A DNA stretch of 64,000 nt from Rhinopithecus roxellana (Eukaryota > Chordata > Mammalia > Primates > Cercopithecidae). The first letter of the stretch is position 1. Each line of letters starts with the position of its first letter. Shown here in pieces: positions 33,585 to 45,265 of the stretch. A model generated the notes under the pieces. It made no database searches. It saw nothing but the letters and a program-made list of their open reading frames with translations, and was not told the origin of the DNA. The stretch is taken from NCBI RefSeq assembly GCF_007565055.1, contig NC_044549.1, forward strand, positions 68,166,882 through 68,230,881. The letters run 5' to 3'. The position numbers were made by a program, and so were the translations under genes.

Positions 33585-33925
33585 GTCCAGGCACGGTGGC
33601 TCACGCTTGTAATAACAGCACTTTGGGAGACCGAGGCAGGCGGATCACTTGAGGTCAGGAGTTCGAGACCAATCTGGCCAACATGGTGAAACCCTGTCTC
33701 TACTAAAAATACAAAAATTAGCCAGGAGTGGTGTTGCATACCTGTAGTCTCAGCTACTTGTGAGGCTGAGGCAGGAGAATCACTTGAACCCAGGAGGCAG
33801 AGGTTGCAGTGAGCTGAGATCACGCCACTGTATTCCCGCCTGGGCAACAGAGGAACAGAAGCAGCAGAGACTCCCTCTAAAAAAAAGAAAAAAAAGAAAA
33901 AGAAAAGAAAAGAAAAATAAAAGTA
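33585..33925 (+). mobile_element. AluS
   Basis: GTCCAGGCACGGTGGCTCACGC, GATCACTTGAGGTCAGGAGTTCG, GGCCAACATGGTGAAACCC and CACTGTATTCCCGCCTGGGCAAC. A short insertion (AGGAACAGAAGCAGC) sits before the tail, which is an A/G mix (AAAAGAAAAG repeats). Confidence 0.92.
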
Positions 33926-35094
33926 GAGAACGTTGGCAATGTAGAAATCTCTTGAGGGTAACAGTGTAGAAGATATTTCAGTTTTACCACATGGGGTCCT
34001 TGATTAGTGACAAATTCGTATTGAACCATAAATCTGCCATACTGTCATACAAGGAGTAAAGTGTAGTTGTGTTCTTGCTAATGCTCCTTGGAAAGTTTCA
34101 GTCTTTTCCTATTAACTTGGTTACTCTCAATTTTATTATCATTTGAAATATATATCTTCTCATATCACAGCAAAAAATAATGACTTTGGATGATGAGTCG
34201 TTTTAATGTTTGAACAGAATTACACATAGAATTGAAACTGTTGTCAGCTTTCAAGTTTGTATTATGCTGTTTTCTAGTAGGTACATGCAGACTGAAAGTA
34301 TTTGTATCATGTTGATTTTTACTAACTTTACAGTAATTTTACCTATGGCTTTACTTATGGTTGTGAAATCATATAGAGATATATCAGAATGTCAAAATGT
34401 TTGTTCTAATTAAGATCCCAGAAAATATTTATTTCCAGATATCCAAATTTATAAATAACTTTGGAGCTCTGAATTAGCATGGAATCGGTCAAGAAGAAAA
34501 AGAGAGTATAAAGAAATAAAATATATTTCCTCCTCCTCCTTCCCCATCATCAGGGACTTGCATAGAATATACTCGAGACTTAATTTGCTTCAGTTTGAGT
34601 TTCATTTTCAAAGCTATTTTTCAGGCTGCCCATTACACTTTATTTGAAAACCAGCTCTTACCATTTAGTCATTATTGTCACAGATCCCAAGTTCTTAAAT
34701 TGTGCTTATCACAAAAGATACTAGTTTTATGTTCTCATCCCATTCAGGGGCTATTCCAGTATACCAGCCGAGGGCCACACTGGCGACATTCAGCACAGAT
34801 GACAGCTTTTGTTCTGAGCAGGCACACAAAGAAATGACTGGGGAAGCCGAATCATTGTTTCACTCAGGCAAGGAAGAAGTGTCTTTCTGGGTCGTGCAGC
34901 CCATGGCCTAGAGATGTCAGAATACCTACAGCAAACATATAAGCAGTATAATTAGCTCATTGTCTCTAGCTAGGAGGAATTCCCCCTCACTTGGCATTCT
35001 TAGTCCAGACCTCTTGAAGGCCAAAGTGTTGATAGACTGCAGTTTGCTGAAATACATATTGAACTATGCGTTCTTCAAAATGCAGCTTTAGCTA
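33926..35094. other. No recognised element
   Basis: Sequence without a nameable repeat. Open frames 34210-34413, 34595-34837 and 34702-34911 overlap each other and show no family features. Confidence 0.45.
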
Positions 35095-35330
35095 ACCTCC
35101 TGCATGAAGGATTCTGTGACTCCACCCTCTGCTTCCTTCTTCCCAATTGTATTATGTTCGTACCACTATTTTGGCATTTCTCACACGTACTTTTAAAATA
35201 TGTATGTGTGTTTCTGTGTGTGTGTCTCTGTGTTTGTGTGTGACTCTCCTTTTGATTGTGAGTTTTTCTACTGCAGAGATCCCACCTTACCTTCTCTCCC
35301 CCGTCCCTACCATATTTCTATTATAAATAT
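35095..35330 (+). mobile_element. Possible L2 3' part with TG-rich insert
   Basis: GAAGGATTCTGTGACTCCACCC, TTGGCATTTCTCACACGTACTT and GATTGTGAGTTTTTCTACTGCAGAGATC resemble the order of an L2 3' UTR. A TGTG-rich stretch lies at about 35201-35244. Confidence 0.4.
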
Positions 35331-35439
35331 TTTTATGGATCGATAGCTTTGAAGTGATTGGATTTTAGCAGTATAATAGAATGAAACACCTGGATTCTGC
35401 TTCTGACTCCATGACTATAGGGAGTCATTAAATAATGAT

Positions 35440-36185
35440 TTGTCATTATTCAATGCTTTTATTTAACATGTGCTAATTGAGTGCCTCCTGTGTGTGCCAA
35501 ACTGTTCTGGTTCTGGGAATTTAGTGACGAACAAAATAGTCAAAATATAGACAAGACACCCCTGTTCTCCTAGAGCGTGCATTTCTGTGAAGAAGACAGA
35601 CAGTAAATAACATAGCATGTAAATAATCAAGACAAACACCTAATACATGGTATGCAGAGAATTAAAATAGGAAATGTGTAAATTGTTACTTTAGGTTAGG
35701 TAGTTGGTTTAGCTGAGATCGGATGAAACCACCAATGAAGGTTAAGGACATTCTTAACAGAGCGAATAACTTGTATAGAGACTCCAAAGTGGCAATGAAC
35801 TTGTCATATTCTAAGCATATGAAGGTTATTGTGATGAGTATGTTGGGTGAGGACGAGATATCAGAGAAATAATAAAAGAGTAGTTTGGATTTTATTCTTG
35901 ATGCAGTGGGACAGCATTGGAGTCTTTAAGCTGCACAGGGTTATGATTTAGTTTATTTTAAAAATATTACCCCTGCAGTATGTAAAGAATGGATTTACGA
36001 GGATAAAGAGATAGTAAGGATCCTCAGTAGGAACTTATTACTCTAGCCCAAGCAAGAGATGATTCATTGTTCTATGTGCTGGTAGTAGAGATGGAGATGG
36101 GTGGATAGATTTTGAGATATGTTTAGAGATAGAGTTGAAGATGTGCTGATGGTTTAGAGAGGTTAAGTAAGGGGAGAAATCAAAG
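35440..36185 (-). mobile_element. L2 (ORF2 3' part and 3' UTR)
   Basis: Antisense L2 over 700 bases: GTGCTAATTGAGTGCCTCCTGTGTGTGCC, CCTAGAGCGTGCATTTCTGTG, GGATTTTATTCTTGATGCAGTGGGACAGC, GTATGTAAAGAATGGATTTACGAGG, TCTAGCCCAAGCAAGAGATG. This is the longest L2 in the window. Not coding. Confidence 0.7.
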
Positions 36186-36189
36186 TCCT

Positions 36190-36260
36190 AGTAAACTTTG
36201 GTAAGTCACTTAAATATTTCTAGTAACAGGCCCTTCATAAAATGAGGATTATAGATAAAT
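36190..36260 (+). mobile_element. MIR, first part (split by hAT MITE)
   Basis: TTTGGTAAGTCACTTAAATATTTC and CTTCATAAAATGAGGATTATAGATAAAT is the MIR core up to the ATAATA region. It resumes at 36500. Confidence 0.65.
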
Positions 36261-36499
36261 CACTGGTTCCCAACTGAGAACAACTTTGCCACTCTCTGTT
36301 CCCTCCTGGGACATTTGGCAATTTCTGGAGGCATTTTTAGTTGTGTGTGTGTGTGTGTTGAGGCGGAGGGATTATATTACTAATATTTAGTAGGTACAAC
36401 CCAGGGATGATCCAAAACATCTTACAATGCACAGGACCACCCCTTCAACAAAGAAAGATCTGGCCCAAAGGTCAATAGTGCCAAGGTTGAGAAACCCTG
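36261..36499 (+). mobile_element. hAT-type MITE with terminal inverted repeats
   Basis: CACTGGTTCCCAACTGAGAAC at the start and GGTTGAGAAACCCTG at the end are inverted copies (CAGGGTTTCTCAACC when turned). The inside carries CTGGGACATTTGGCAATTTCTGG, AACATCTTACAATGCACAGGACC and AATAGTGCCAAGG, a common nonautonomous hAT element with no coding capacity. A short GT run is at 36341-36357. Family name not assigned. Confidence 0.75.
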
Positions 36500-36600
36500 A
36501 AATAGCACCTCACAAGGTGGTTGTGAGGACCGGCTAAATTAATATATTGTAAAGCAGGATGGAAGTTTTAAATGCTCTGCAGAGACAAAGTGTTATTGAT
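36500..36600 (+). mobile_element. MIR, second part
   Basis: AATAGCACCTCACAAGGTGGTTGTGAGGACCGGCTAAATTAATATATTGTAAAGC continues the MIR 3' half. Joining 36260 to 36500 restores normal MIR order. Confidence 0.7.
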
Positions 36601-38264
36601 GCCTCAATTTTATAGTGTCTGTTGGGGTAAAGACAATATATATTCTTGCAGTTCAAAATAATCTTTTCTCTCCTGGTCCTGAATGAATGTGGTGCATTTT
36701 GAATGTGATACTTTGGGCCATAGCCCCCTTATGCTTCAGTAGAGAAACAGGTAAGAATTGCACATTTGGGCTTCAAGAATTTTTTTGACTCCACTACAGC
36801 TATAATTTTAAATTGTGTGGTAGAAAGTCTGGTTATAAAATTCACTACAAATGAGTTTTAAAGTAAACTTATTTTTAAAAGGAAGTAGTGGGTGGGTGAA
36901 TGTGAGACTTTAGGGGGATTGTGCCACCTTTTTTCCCTGAGAAATGCCAAGGGAACTAATTAAAGAAGCTGGAGAGAGAGAAGAGGCACGAATAGAGTAG
37001 CCTATTCTCCATTCCTTCTGTGTCCAACACCCCACGCTACACTCTACACTAAGCTCTTGTTAGTAACCTCCCACAGGACAGGGCATTTGCCCTCCAGAAA
37101 GTTAGACCTTAAAATGAGGGAAACAAGTAAGTCTTACCTGTAATTAGCTTCAAGAATACTCCCTAAAATGAAAGAGAAGTTAAAAAAAAAAAAAAAAACT
37201 ACCTGAATAAGTTCTTAATTGGGTACAAGATAATGTTGGTAGAAGTTTAAAATATTTAACCAGCAGTAAATATTCAAGGCAGTCATTTGAAGTAATCAAT
37301 AGTTAGGTGAATGCATACATTAACTGGCAGAGAATCACTTAATCAACAGTTCAAATAAACAAGAAGAGAATTCAAAATGCAGATCTGAAAATACAGAGAA
37401 TTAGCAAAGATGCTAATTACATCCAGGTACTTTCTTCCTCCAGTCAGTGACGGTTTAAACATTTGCCAAAGTATTGCTAAAAATAACCAGTTCTGAAAAG
37501 ATTCATTTCTTTGCAGAAGAGCTGCTTTACTTAGAGAGTGATTGATGGCCAGGTCCAGCAGGCGGCTGGAAGTACCCAAAAGTGAAGTGCTAGTGGGTGA
37601 CCTCACAATATAAAGCCTTGAGAATCCTTCCGCTGGCATGTGCTGCTGGCAAAAAAGGAGATTTTTTTTAATTTTTATTTTTAGTCTTTACCACTTAAAA
37701 ATTTCCGACTTTTCTCCCTGCTTCAGGTATTATATGATAGGTTTTATCAGATAGACAGTGAGCCATTTATGATAATATACAGAAACTGACATAATGCATG
37801 ATTTGGTTCATCTAAAAAATTCTTAGTTATCTTATTTTCCCAGTCCTTCTCAAACTCCTCTACACTTCCCATGTATAAAATAAAATATATTAAAATGGCT
37901 TAAATCTTACAGGGAAGGCTATTTTTAGTATCTCCAACTAGAAGACAGAAGCTCTTAACTCATCTACTAGAGTCACTTGTTAGAAGGAGACTTTCCTACA
38001 GGTGTTTTTCTTTTGCTTTTTGAAGGAATTATGACACCCCCTCCCCACCACCAAAGAACTGCTGTTTCTACCTCTAGCTTTAGCAGCCATTAAGCAATTC
38101 TTCATTTTGAAGGATACATAAAGATCCAGAAACATTTTCTGGTTGGAGAAAAAGTGTGTATTTTCAGGATTCCCTGTCTTGGGTTCCTAGTTCTTATTAA
38201 AGTAGCAGGATAATCAGCTTAATGAGTGGTTGTTTATGCTTTCTGTGAGAAAACCATGGGGGTG
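36601..38264. other. No recognised element
   Basis: Apparently single-copy sequence with an A17 run at 37182-37198. The 98-codon minus frame at 37343-37639 has no identifiable domain. Confidence 0.45.
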
Positions 38265-38390
38265 GGAGTTAGAAATATTTGTTCTAATTTCAGCCTCATT
38301 AGCAACTAGCTGTGTAGACTTGGGCAAGTCATTTACCTTGCGTTTCAGCTTAGAAGCAGGATTGTTAAAATAGGATCAATTTGTAAGTGG
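38265..38390 (+). mobile_element. MIR
   Basis: AGCAACTAGCTGTGTAGACTTGGGCAAGTCATTTACCTTGCGTTTCAGC is the diagnostic MIR core on the plus strand. Confidence 0.75.
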
Positions 38391-38499
38391 ATTTGAAACC
38401 TGGTCAGACTATTAGAACCCTACTCAAGACTTAATTACTGAGTCTAGGTGTTTCCGAAGTCTCAAGGTGATGGATTCTTTTACAGCCAGCGTTTGTGCA

Positions 38500-38561
38500 T
38501 CACTGATAATTCATTTCCTTCACTTTGCAGCACTGATAATTCATTCCCTTCCATTTGCAGA
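38500..38561. repeat. Tandem duplication, about 31-base unit
   Basis: CACTGATAATTCATTTCC at about 38501 and CACTGATAATTCATTCCC at about 38532 start two nearly identical units, each ending in TTTGCAG. Simple recent tandem duplication. Confidence 0.8.
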
Positions 38562-38670
38562 CTATAGAAATTTAAGTTTCAGAGAAGCTTAGTAATTTAC
38601 TTAAGGTCACATAGCTAGATAATGATGAAACTTGAACTTGAAATGTAACTTACTGACCCCCAAGATATTG
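38560..38670 (-). mobile_element. MIR
   Basis: TTTCAGAGAAGCTTAGTAATTTACTTAAGGTCACATAGCTAGATAATGATGAAACTTGAACTTG is the antisense MIR core. Just upstream, CACTGATAATTCATT.CCTTC..TTTGCAG is duplicated in tandem (about 38502-38561). Confidence 0.72.
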
Positions 38671-38736
38671 CTCTTTCCCTATTGTTAGGTGCTTATTTAA
38701 CCAGAGAATTGCCATATGTTTTTTGTTACAATTACA

Positions 38737-39055
38737 TTTTTTCTTTTCATTTTGAGATGGTGTCTCACTCTGTCACCTAGGCTGAAGTGCAGTGGCATCA
38801 TCTCGGCTCACTGCAACCTCCACCTCCCAGGTTCAAGAGATTCTCCTGGCTTAGCCTCCTAAGTAGCTGCGACTACAGGTGCATGCCACCACGCCTGGCT
38901 AACTTTTTTTTTTTTTTTTTTTTTTTTGCGTTTTTAGTAGAGATGGGGTTTCACCATGTTGGCCAGGCTGGTCTCGAACTGCTGACCTCAAGTTATCTGC
39001 CCACCTCGGCCTCCCAAAGTGCTAGGATTACTGGCGTGAGTCCTTCCGCCTGGCC
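38737..39055 (-). mobile_element. AluS with 9-bp TSD
   Basis: GAGATGGTGTCTCACTCTGTCACC, CGGCTCACTGCAACCTCCACC, CATGTTGGCCAGGCTGGTC, ending CTTCCGCCTGGCC. The middle A-rich linker has expanded to about 23 T's at 38905-38927. ACAATTACA occurs at 38728-38736 and 39056-39064. Confidence 0.94.
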
Positions 39056-39064
39056 ACAATTACA

Positions 39065-40014
39065 ACTTAATATTAAAATATATACCTGTGTGTGTTTCTA
39101 TACATGTATGTTGACTTTTACACAATATTTAACATTTTCAGGTGTGTAAAATGAAAGCGTTGGGACTAAATGATCACGTAGTGACTGTTTGGCTCTTTTA
39201 GAGAGAATGTGTATCACTACCTACCATTTCACTGATGCACACTGTTTAAAAGATACTGTGCTAGGTCTTACAACTAGACCCTGGGAAATGGGGTGCTATT
39301 ATGATGTTATGATAGCCATGCATGTGAATAGTATCCAAATTCTGCTTGGCCCAGATACCTCTCCTTCCTATCATATTTCTGAGAGAAATGGATGCTTGAA
39401 AAGGGAAAAGAAAGCAAAGTAGAGCATGTTATATTTACTTGGGGCTTTGGCCAAGGTACAACAGCAGTATAATATCATGGGCCATGAGAAAGCCTCTATT
39501 TTCTCTGAGTTAATTAGAGAAAATGTACCTGTTCCAGTACATTGCTGAATAGATGTATCCTTATACCTTTGTAGAGGGAGGAGGCACTAAGGCAGGTCAC
39601 TACTCCAATTCATCATATTGGGAAAGAAAAAAGAGAAAAAGTGACAGCATATCTAGGTACATGGACCTTTTGACCTCCTTGAAAGCACAGCTCCTAAGAG
39701 GTGTGGCCCAACTAATGCCATATGATTGTCCAAACCAGATGAATAACACTCCTTTTGGTAGATGCCAGTAAACAGAATGTTAAGTATAACCTCCTTATAC
39801 AGATGAGAAATCTGACACATAAGTTCAAATTACAGGCCTAAAGTTTCTTACTGCATATTTCTTCCCTTTTCTTTCATAGCTTCATATATGTGTATATATG
39901 AATATGAGTGATATGAGTGTATTTTAAACATATATATTCAAAAGTTTATCATGTAAATGTCATAAAAATTGTAATATTTAAATTCTTAAATTTAATAGTA
40001 AGTTGTTTTATAAC
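39065..40014. other. No strong element; possible MIR trace at about 39765-39850
   Basis: CTTATACAGATGAGAAATCTGACACATAAGTTCAAA resembles antisense MIR. Everything else is unassigned AT-rich sequence. Confidence 0.4.
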
Positions 40015-40030
40015 TTGTATCTGAGTTTTT

Positions 40031-40284
40031 TTTTATTTTTTATTATGCTTTATGTTCTAGGGTATATGTGCTCAACGTGCAGATTTGTTACATACGTATA
40101 CATGTGCCATGTTGGTGTGCTGCACCCATTAACTCGTCATTTACATCAGGTATATCTCCTAATGCTATCCCTCCCTCCTCCCCCCACCCCCAACAGGCCC
40201 TGGTGTGTGATGTTTCCCTTCCTGTGTCTAAGTGATCTCATTGTTCATTTCCCACCTATGAGTGAGAACAGGAAGTGTTTGGTT
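40031..40284 (-). mobile_element. 5'-truncated L1PA with 16-bp TSD
   Basis: A poly-T start, then CATGTGCCATGTTGGTGTGCTGCACCC, CATTAACTCGTCATTTACATC, TATCTCCTAATGCTATCCC and CACCTATGAGTGAGAAC, are the antisense 3' UTR of L1PA. Only about 254 bases were copied. TTGTATCTGAGTTTTT is identical at 40015-40030 and 40285-40300. Low divergence suggests an insertion in the catarrhine lineage. Confidence 0.95.
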
Positions 40285-40300
40285 TTGTATCTGAGTTTTT

Positions 40301-41744
40301 ATATTCATTCATTGTTATATTCCATCAGGAGTCATGTGAATACCTAAAAATGCAGAGTAGTTAACTTTTAAGATCTTTGATGTATACACTTTAATAAATA
40401 GGTTCAGTAAAATTCACGTTTCTTGACATACTTATTACTCAGCAAGAATTGCATACATCTTTTTAATTATTCCCAAACATTCAATACCTTCAACTTTTAA
40501 CAATGAATTAATTCCTTTGAAGTTATTATACACATTTAATAAAATTATATGTAACTACACAGAAAACTCATATAAGCTTCTCTTTTGATCCTAAAAATAG
40601 CTAATTCAACTGTTTCTTTTTGCAGTTTTAGGATTTGTTCACAGATTCTTCTTGGAGTTTTGCACTTTTGTGTATCTCTACTTGTTTTATTGGTTAAGCA
40701 AAGAAAACTTCTGGATGGCTTTTAAAACTGCACACAGGCCTCAAAATTCATAAACACAATCTTTAAACAACTATTGTTAAAGTAAGGAAAAAAACAATTA
40801 CTTATAAATCTTTTTCCTCTTTTCAGATATAGGTCACAAAGGAGAAATGCTCCTGTATTAATTTTTGTTTGTTTTTTTTTTAAAGATCTGTTGGTTTTAA
40901 ACTTCTTTTTACCCTACTCATTATTCTCAAATGATGCAAGGCCTCTCAAGTGATAATGCCAGTTTTGTCAGAGGAATATCAACATGTCAGCTCCTGAAAA
41001 ACCACTTGGAGTTTGAATAGTAACTTACTGAGTGGATAATTGAGAAAGCTGAGTTAGGACAGGATTTCTGGCCCTAATAACATATGAATGAATGTCTCAT
41101 AATTATCAATACAGAATCCTATGAAATCTAATACTTACTTTGAAACATACTTATTTAATTTATATTTAAGTATTTGTTTATTTGTAGTAGACAGATATAG
41201 GCTAGAAATTACTTCGGTTCTCCTTAATAGAATCATTACTTTTTCCAATAAATGAATTATTGTTTGTCTTTTTGGTGAGAAGAGGTTATGTAAACACCAA
41301 TTGTCTAGCAAGATTTTTGTATTGCTTTTTATTAGGGACTGTTGGTTTTAAATTGCTTTTTAGCCTACTCATCATACTTTTAAATACATGGATAGTTTTC
41401 TGCCATATCCAAGATATTTTTAATAACAAAAAGTTTTTTTATTTCTAAATATCAATATTATATTTTTTTCCAACAGTGAAAAAATACAGTGATAATGCAG
41501 AGAAGTATAATTACTAATTTAAATTATTTTGTAATATAATTACAAAATATATGTAATATAATTGTAATATAATTAATATTTTATAATGTAATTACAAAAT
41601 TAAACCTAATTTTATGCTACTTTGAATATTTTGGGAATCAGGTGGTTTTTCTTTAATCAGACTTCTACCAGAGACGTGAGATCCCATAAACTGTGGGGAC
41701 TTCTGTATTCCTGGAACTGGTTTGGGCCTCAAATAAAACCTGCT
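40301..41744. other. No recognised element; AT palindrome near 41527-41551
   Basis: Very AT-rich. TATTTTGTAAT / ATTACAAAATA at about 41527-41551 form 11-base arms with a 3-base centre, followed by several TAATATAATT repeats to about 41600. No gene or transposon seen. Confidence 0.5.
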
Positions 41745-41855
41745 CAAGTTCTCACTCAATTGTTAGCTCCCAAAGGGCAGAGTTGATGTCTCTCTTATTT
41801 TCAAGGGACTAACACAGTGACAGGCAAAGAATGGCCATTTAGTAATGAATGACAA
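41745..41855 (+). mobile_element. L2 3' end
   Basis: TTAGCTCCCAAAGGGCAGAGTTGATGTCTCTC, GACTAACACAGTGACAGGCAAAGAATGGCCATTTAGTAATGAATGA follows the L2 3' UTR (AAGCTCCATGAGGGCAGG ... TGCCTGGCACATAGTAGG ... TGAATGA). Confidence 0.7.
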
Positions 41856-42889
41856 GTGTGCTCATGCAATTTTAAAACGTAGTCCCTCAGTTTTTCTGCC
41901 TTGGAGTTCAATAAGCATACTAGACACCCAGAATGAAGCTAATAATATTTGTTCCAGTAAAGTGACATGTGTATGGTTTTCAAAAAACCAACTGTTTGTT
42001 TATTTTAGAAGCATAAGATTATTAAATAAACTTCTGTAATGAGTGGATAAAATGGTGTATCCTATGAAAGTAACCAAAGAATCACTTAATCAGCAGTTCT
42101 GAAAGATAAAAGTCATTTTGAGGAAATGCAAAACAACTGAATGCACTGTATTACTTTGCATTTAAAGTAGGAAGGTGGCAAATACTCGGAAAGGTACTCC
42201 AGTTCTGTTTCTTTGTAGACAGTTACTTTTACTGACAGGTGAGAGTGTTTCAACTTTATTTGTTTTATAGATACAAGCTCTTATGATGTTCTTTTTCCTT
42301 CCATGGGCCCTCTCCTCTTCTACTTCTTACGAAGTAAATTATTGAAACAAGGCTATTTTGAGGTAAAGTGAAGAAGAGAAGTAATACCTCACTGCAACCT
42401 CTTTCCAAACAATAGGGAAAGATCAAAGTTAGGGTCAAATCTAATACTGTCAACTTATAAAAGAGCTCACTCATCATGTCTAACTTTCTTTGACAGTATC
42501 TACAAAGGCTTCTGTATCTAGAGATGATTTTATCATCAATATGCAATCAGGCAGGTCAATGTTCATTTCATTTGTGAAGAAAAGTACATCAAGCAAATTT
42601 CATTATAAAACCTAAAATCAATATACATTTGTGTCAGTGTTCTCTAAATAATGAATGTGAGTACTCCTTTACCCTGAAATAACATTTTTAAGGATTGGAT
42701 TTTTACCGAAAAAAATAGGAAGACATATTTGGTTTTTCTTTGAACAATATTTGCGTTTGATGCTAAGACAGTGATACCAGGAATGACTTTTGGAGTAGGT
42801 TTTGTTTTAAATATGTTTATTGATCAATTATGGCCCCTATACAAGTTGAGACTGGCTTGAACAATGAAATACTCAGACCTATCAACTGG
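41856..42889. other. No recognised element
   Basis: AT-rich, apparently single-copy. The 93-codon minus frame at 42265-42546 has no family signature. Confidence 0.45.
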
Positions 42890-43015
42890 TAATATTAGAA
42901 TAGTGATAATAAGTATAGCTAGTATTTGCTTAGTATGCATTGTTTATGGATACTGTGATAGGAATTTTCTTTCATTTTTCACATTTAATCTTTGTAAACT
43001 GCCTTAGTATAGAAA
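42890..43015 (-). mobile_element. Possible MIR
   Basis: GTATTTGCTTAGTATGCATTG ... GTGATAGGAATTTTCTTTCATTTTTCACATTTAATCTTTGTAAACTGCC fits the 5' portion of antisense MIR. It ends against the Tigger1 insertion. Confidence 0.5.
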
Positions 43016-43073
43016 TACAATACAGGAATACCTCATCTGATTGCATTTTGCATTATTGCACTTTGCAGATACT

Positions 43074-43075
<2 letters not shown>

Positions 43076-43104
<29 letters not shown>
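43076..43104. repeat. Poly-T run inside Tigger1
   Basis: 29 T's where the family consensus has only about six. Homopolymer expansion, not a retroposon tail. Confidence 0.93.
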
Positions 43105-43108
<4 letters not shown>

Positions 43109-43469
43109 ATTTGAAGGTTTATGGCAATCCTGAGTTGAGCAAGGCTATTAGTGCCATTTTTCCAACAGCATGTGCTCACTTTGTGTCTCTTTGTAACACT
43201 TTGGTAATTCTCTCAATGTTTCATACTTTCTTCTTATTATTATATTGTTGCAATGATTTGTGATCAGTGACCTTTTATGTTACTATTGTAAATTTGGGGG
43301 ATGCCATGAACCAAACTCATAAAAAACGGTGAACTTAATTGATAAGTGTTGAGTGTGTTCTGACTACTACAGCTACCAGCCGTTCCTAGTCTCTCTGTCT
43401 CTGTTAGGACCTCACTATTCCCTGAGACACAATAATATTGAAATTAGGCCGATTAAAAACCCTCCAGTG

Positions 43470-44816
43470 GCCTTGAAGTGTTCAAGTGAAAGGAAGAGTC
43501 ATACATCTCTCACTTTAAATCAAAAGCTAGAAATGATTAAGCTTAGTGAGCAACGCAAGTCGAAAGCTGAGAATAGGCCAAAAAAGTAGGTCTCTGGCAT
43601 CAAACAGCTAAGTTGTGAAAACGAAGGAAAAGTTCTTATTGAAAACTAAAAGTGAACACACAAATGATAAGAAAATGAAACAGTCTTAGTGATGAGATGG
43701 AGAAAGTTTCAGTGGTCTGGATAGAAGGTCAAACCAACCGCAACATTCCCTTAAAAACCTAACCCTAATCCAGAGCCAGGAACGAACTCTCTTCTATTAT
43801 GTGAAGATAGAGGGGTAAGGAAACTGCAAAAAGAAACATTTGAAGCTAGCAGAGGTTGGTTCAGAAATTTAAAGAAACCGGGAAGTGTGATGTAGAAGCT
43901 GCAACAAGTTATGCAGAAGCTCTAGTTAAGATCATTGAAGGTAGCTACACCAAACAAGAGATTTTCGATGTAGATGAAACAGCCTTCTATTGGAAGAAAA
44001 TGCCATCTAGGATTTTCATAGTTAGAGAGGAGAAGTCATTGCCTGGATTCAGAGCCTCAAAGGATGGGCTGATTCTCTTGTTAGGAGCTAATGTAACTGG
44101 TGACTTTAAGTTGAAGCCAATGCTCATTGACCATTCTAAAAATCTTAGGAATTATTTTCAAAATATTACTGCTCATCACCAATGCACTTGGTCACCTCAG
44201 AGCTCTGATGGAGATATACAAGATTGATATTATCTCCTTGCCTGTTAACATAGTATCTATTCTGCAGTTCATGAATCAAGGACTAATTTTGACTTTCAGC
44301 TCTAATTATTTAAGAGATATACTTCATAAGGCTATCAGTATCATAGACAGTGATTCCTCTGATGGATCTGGGCAAAGTAAATTTAAAACCTTCTAGGAAG
44401 AATTCACCATTTTCTATGCCATTAAGAACATTTGTGAATCAAGGGAGGAGCCCAAAACAGTAACATTACCAGAAGTTTGGAAGAAGTTTATTCTGACCCT
44501 CGTGGATGACTTATAGGGGTTCAAGATTTCAGTGCAGAAAGTAACTGCTGATGTGGTTGAAAGAGCAAGAGAACTGGAATTAGAAGCAGAGACTTCAGAT
44601 GTGACTGAAATTGTTGCAATCTCATGATAAAGTTGGAATGGATAAAGAGTTGGTTCTGATGAATGAGCAAACAAAGTGGTTTTCTGAGATGAAATCTACT
44701 CCTGGTGAAGATACTGTGAACATTGTTGACATAACAACACAGGATTTAGAATATTACATAGACCTCAGTGATAAAGGAACAATAGAGTTTGAGAGAATTG
44801 ACTGCATTTTGAAATA
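43470..44816 (+). pseudogene. Tigger1 transposase pseudogene (pogo-type, CENP-B/DDE)
   Basis: The intact protein binds the element ends with an N-terminal CENP-B-like helix-turn-helix and cuts with a DDD/DDE domain. Here the N-terminal segment survives in frame to 43589 (KSHTSLTLNQKLEMIKLSE), then is stopped. The first catalytic aspartate is kept in IFDVDETAFYWKKMPSR (within 43856-44227). The internal deletion follows and shifts the frame. In the next frame (44127-44396) the second motif reads LLLITNALGH, where the family has an aspartate-asparagine pair, so the catalytic D is lost. The third (QFMNQGL) has N in place of D. A further frame break leads to the C-terminal piece at 44611-44817. 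It cannot encode an active enzyme. Confidence 0.9.
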
Positions 44817-45265
44817 AGTTCTACTGTGGGTCAAATGCTTGCAAACAGCACCACATGATACAGAGAAATCTTTCTTGAAAGGAAGAGTCTATCTATGCAG
44901 CAAACATTGTTGTCTTATTTTCAGAAATGGTCACAGTGACCCCAAACCTTTAGCAAACACCACCCTGGTTAGTCAGCAGCCATAATATTGAGAAAAGACC
45001 TTCTACCAGCAACAAAGACTTCAACTCACTGAAGGCTCAGATGATTGTTAGCATTTTTTAGCAATAAAGTATGTTTAAATGAAGTATGTACATTGTTTTT
45101 CAGACTTAATGCTAAAAAGCAATGCACACCAAATAGACTACAGTATAGTGTAAATGTGACTTTTATATGCACAGGGAAACCAAAAGCTTTGTGTGCCTCA
45201 CTTGATTGTGATATTATTCTGTTGGTCTGCAACCAAATTCACATTATCTCTGAAGTGTATTCCTG

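Larger units (their letters stand above)
43023..45265 (+). mobile_element. Tigger1 DNA transposon, nearly full length, with TA target duplication
   Basis: Both ends are present: CAGGAATACCTC at 43023 and GTGTATTCCTG ending at 45265, each flanked by the TA dinucleotide (43021-43022, 45266-45267) that pogo/Tigger elements duplicate. The length is about 2.24 kb against about 2.4 kb for the family. About 140 bases of the transposase gene are deleted at about 44147, and a 29-T run (43076-43104) has grown near the 5' end. The element is a cut-and-paste transposon of the Tc1/mariner superfamily, active early in primate or eutherian history and now immobile. See the separate pseudogene entry for the reading frame. 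Confidence 0.95.

Noticed and set aside
43076..43104. Poly-T as an Alu or L1 tail
   Set aside because: It lies inside Tigger1 at a naturally T-rich position, and no retroposon follows.
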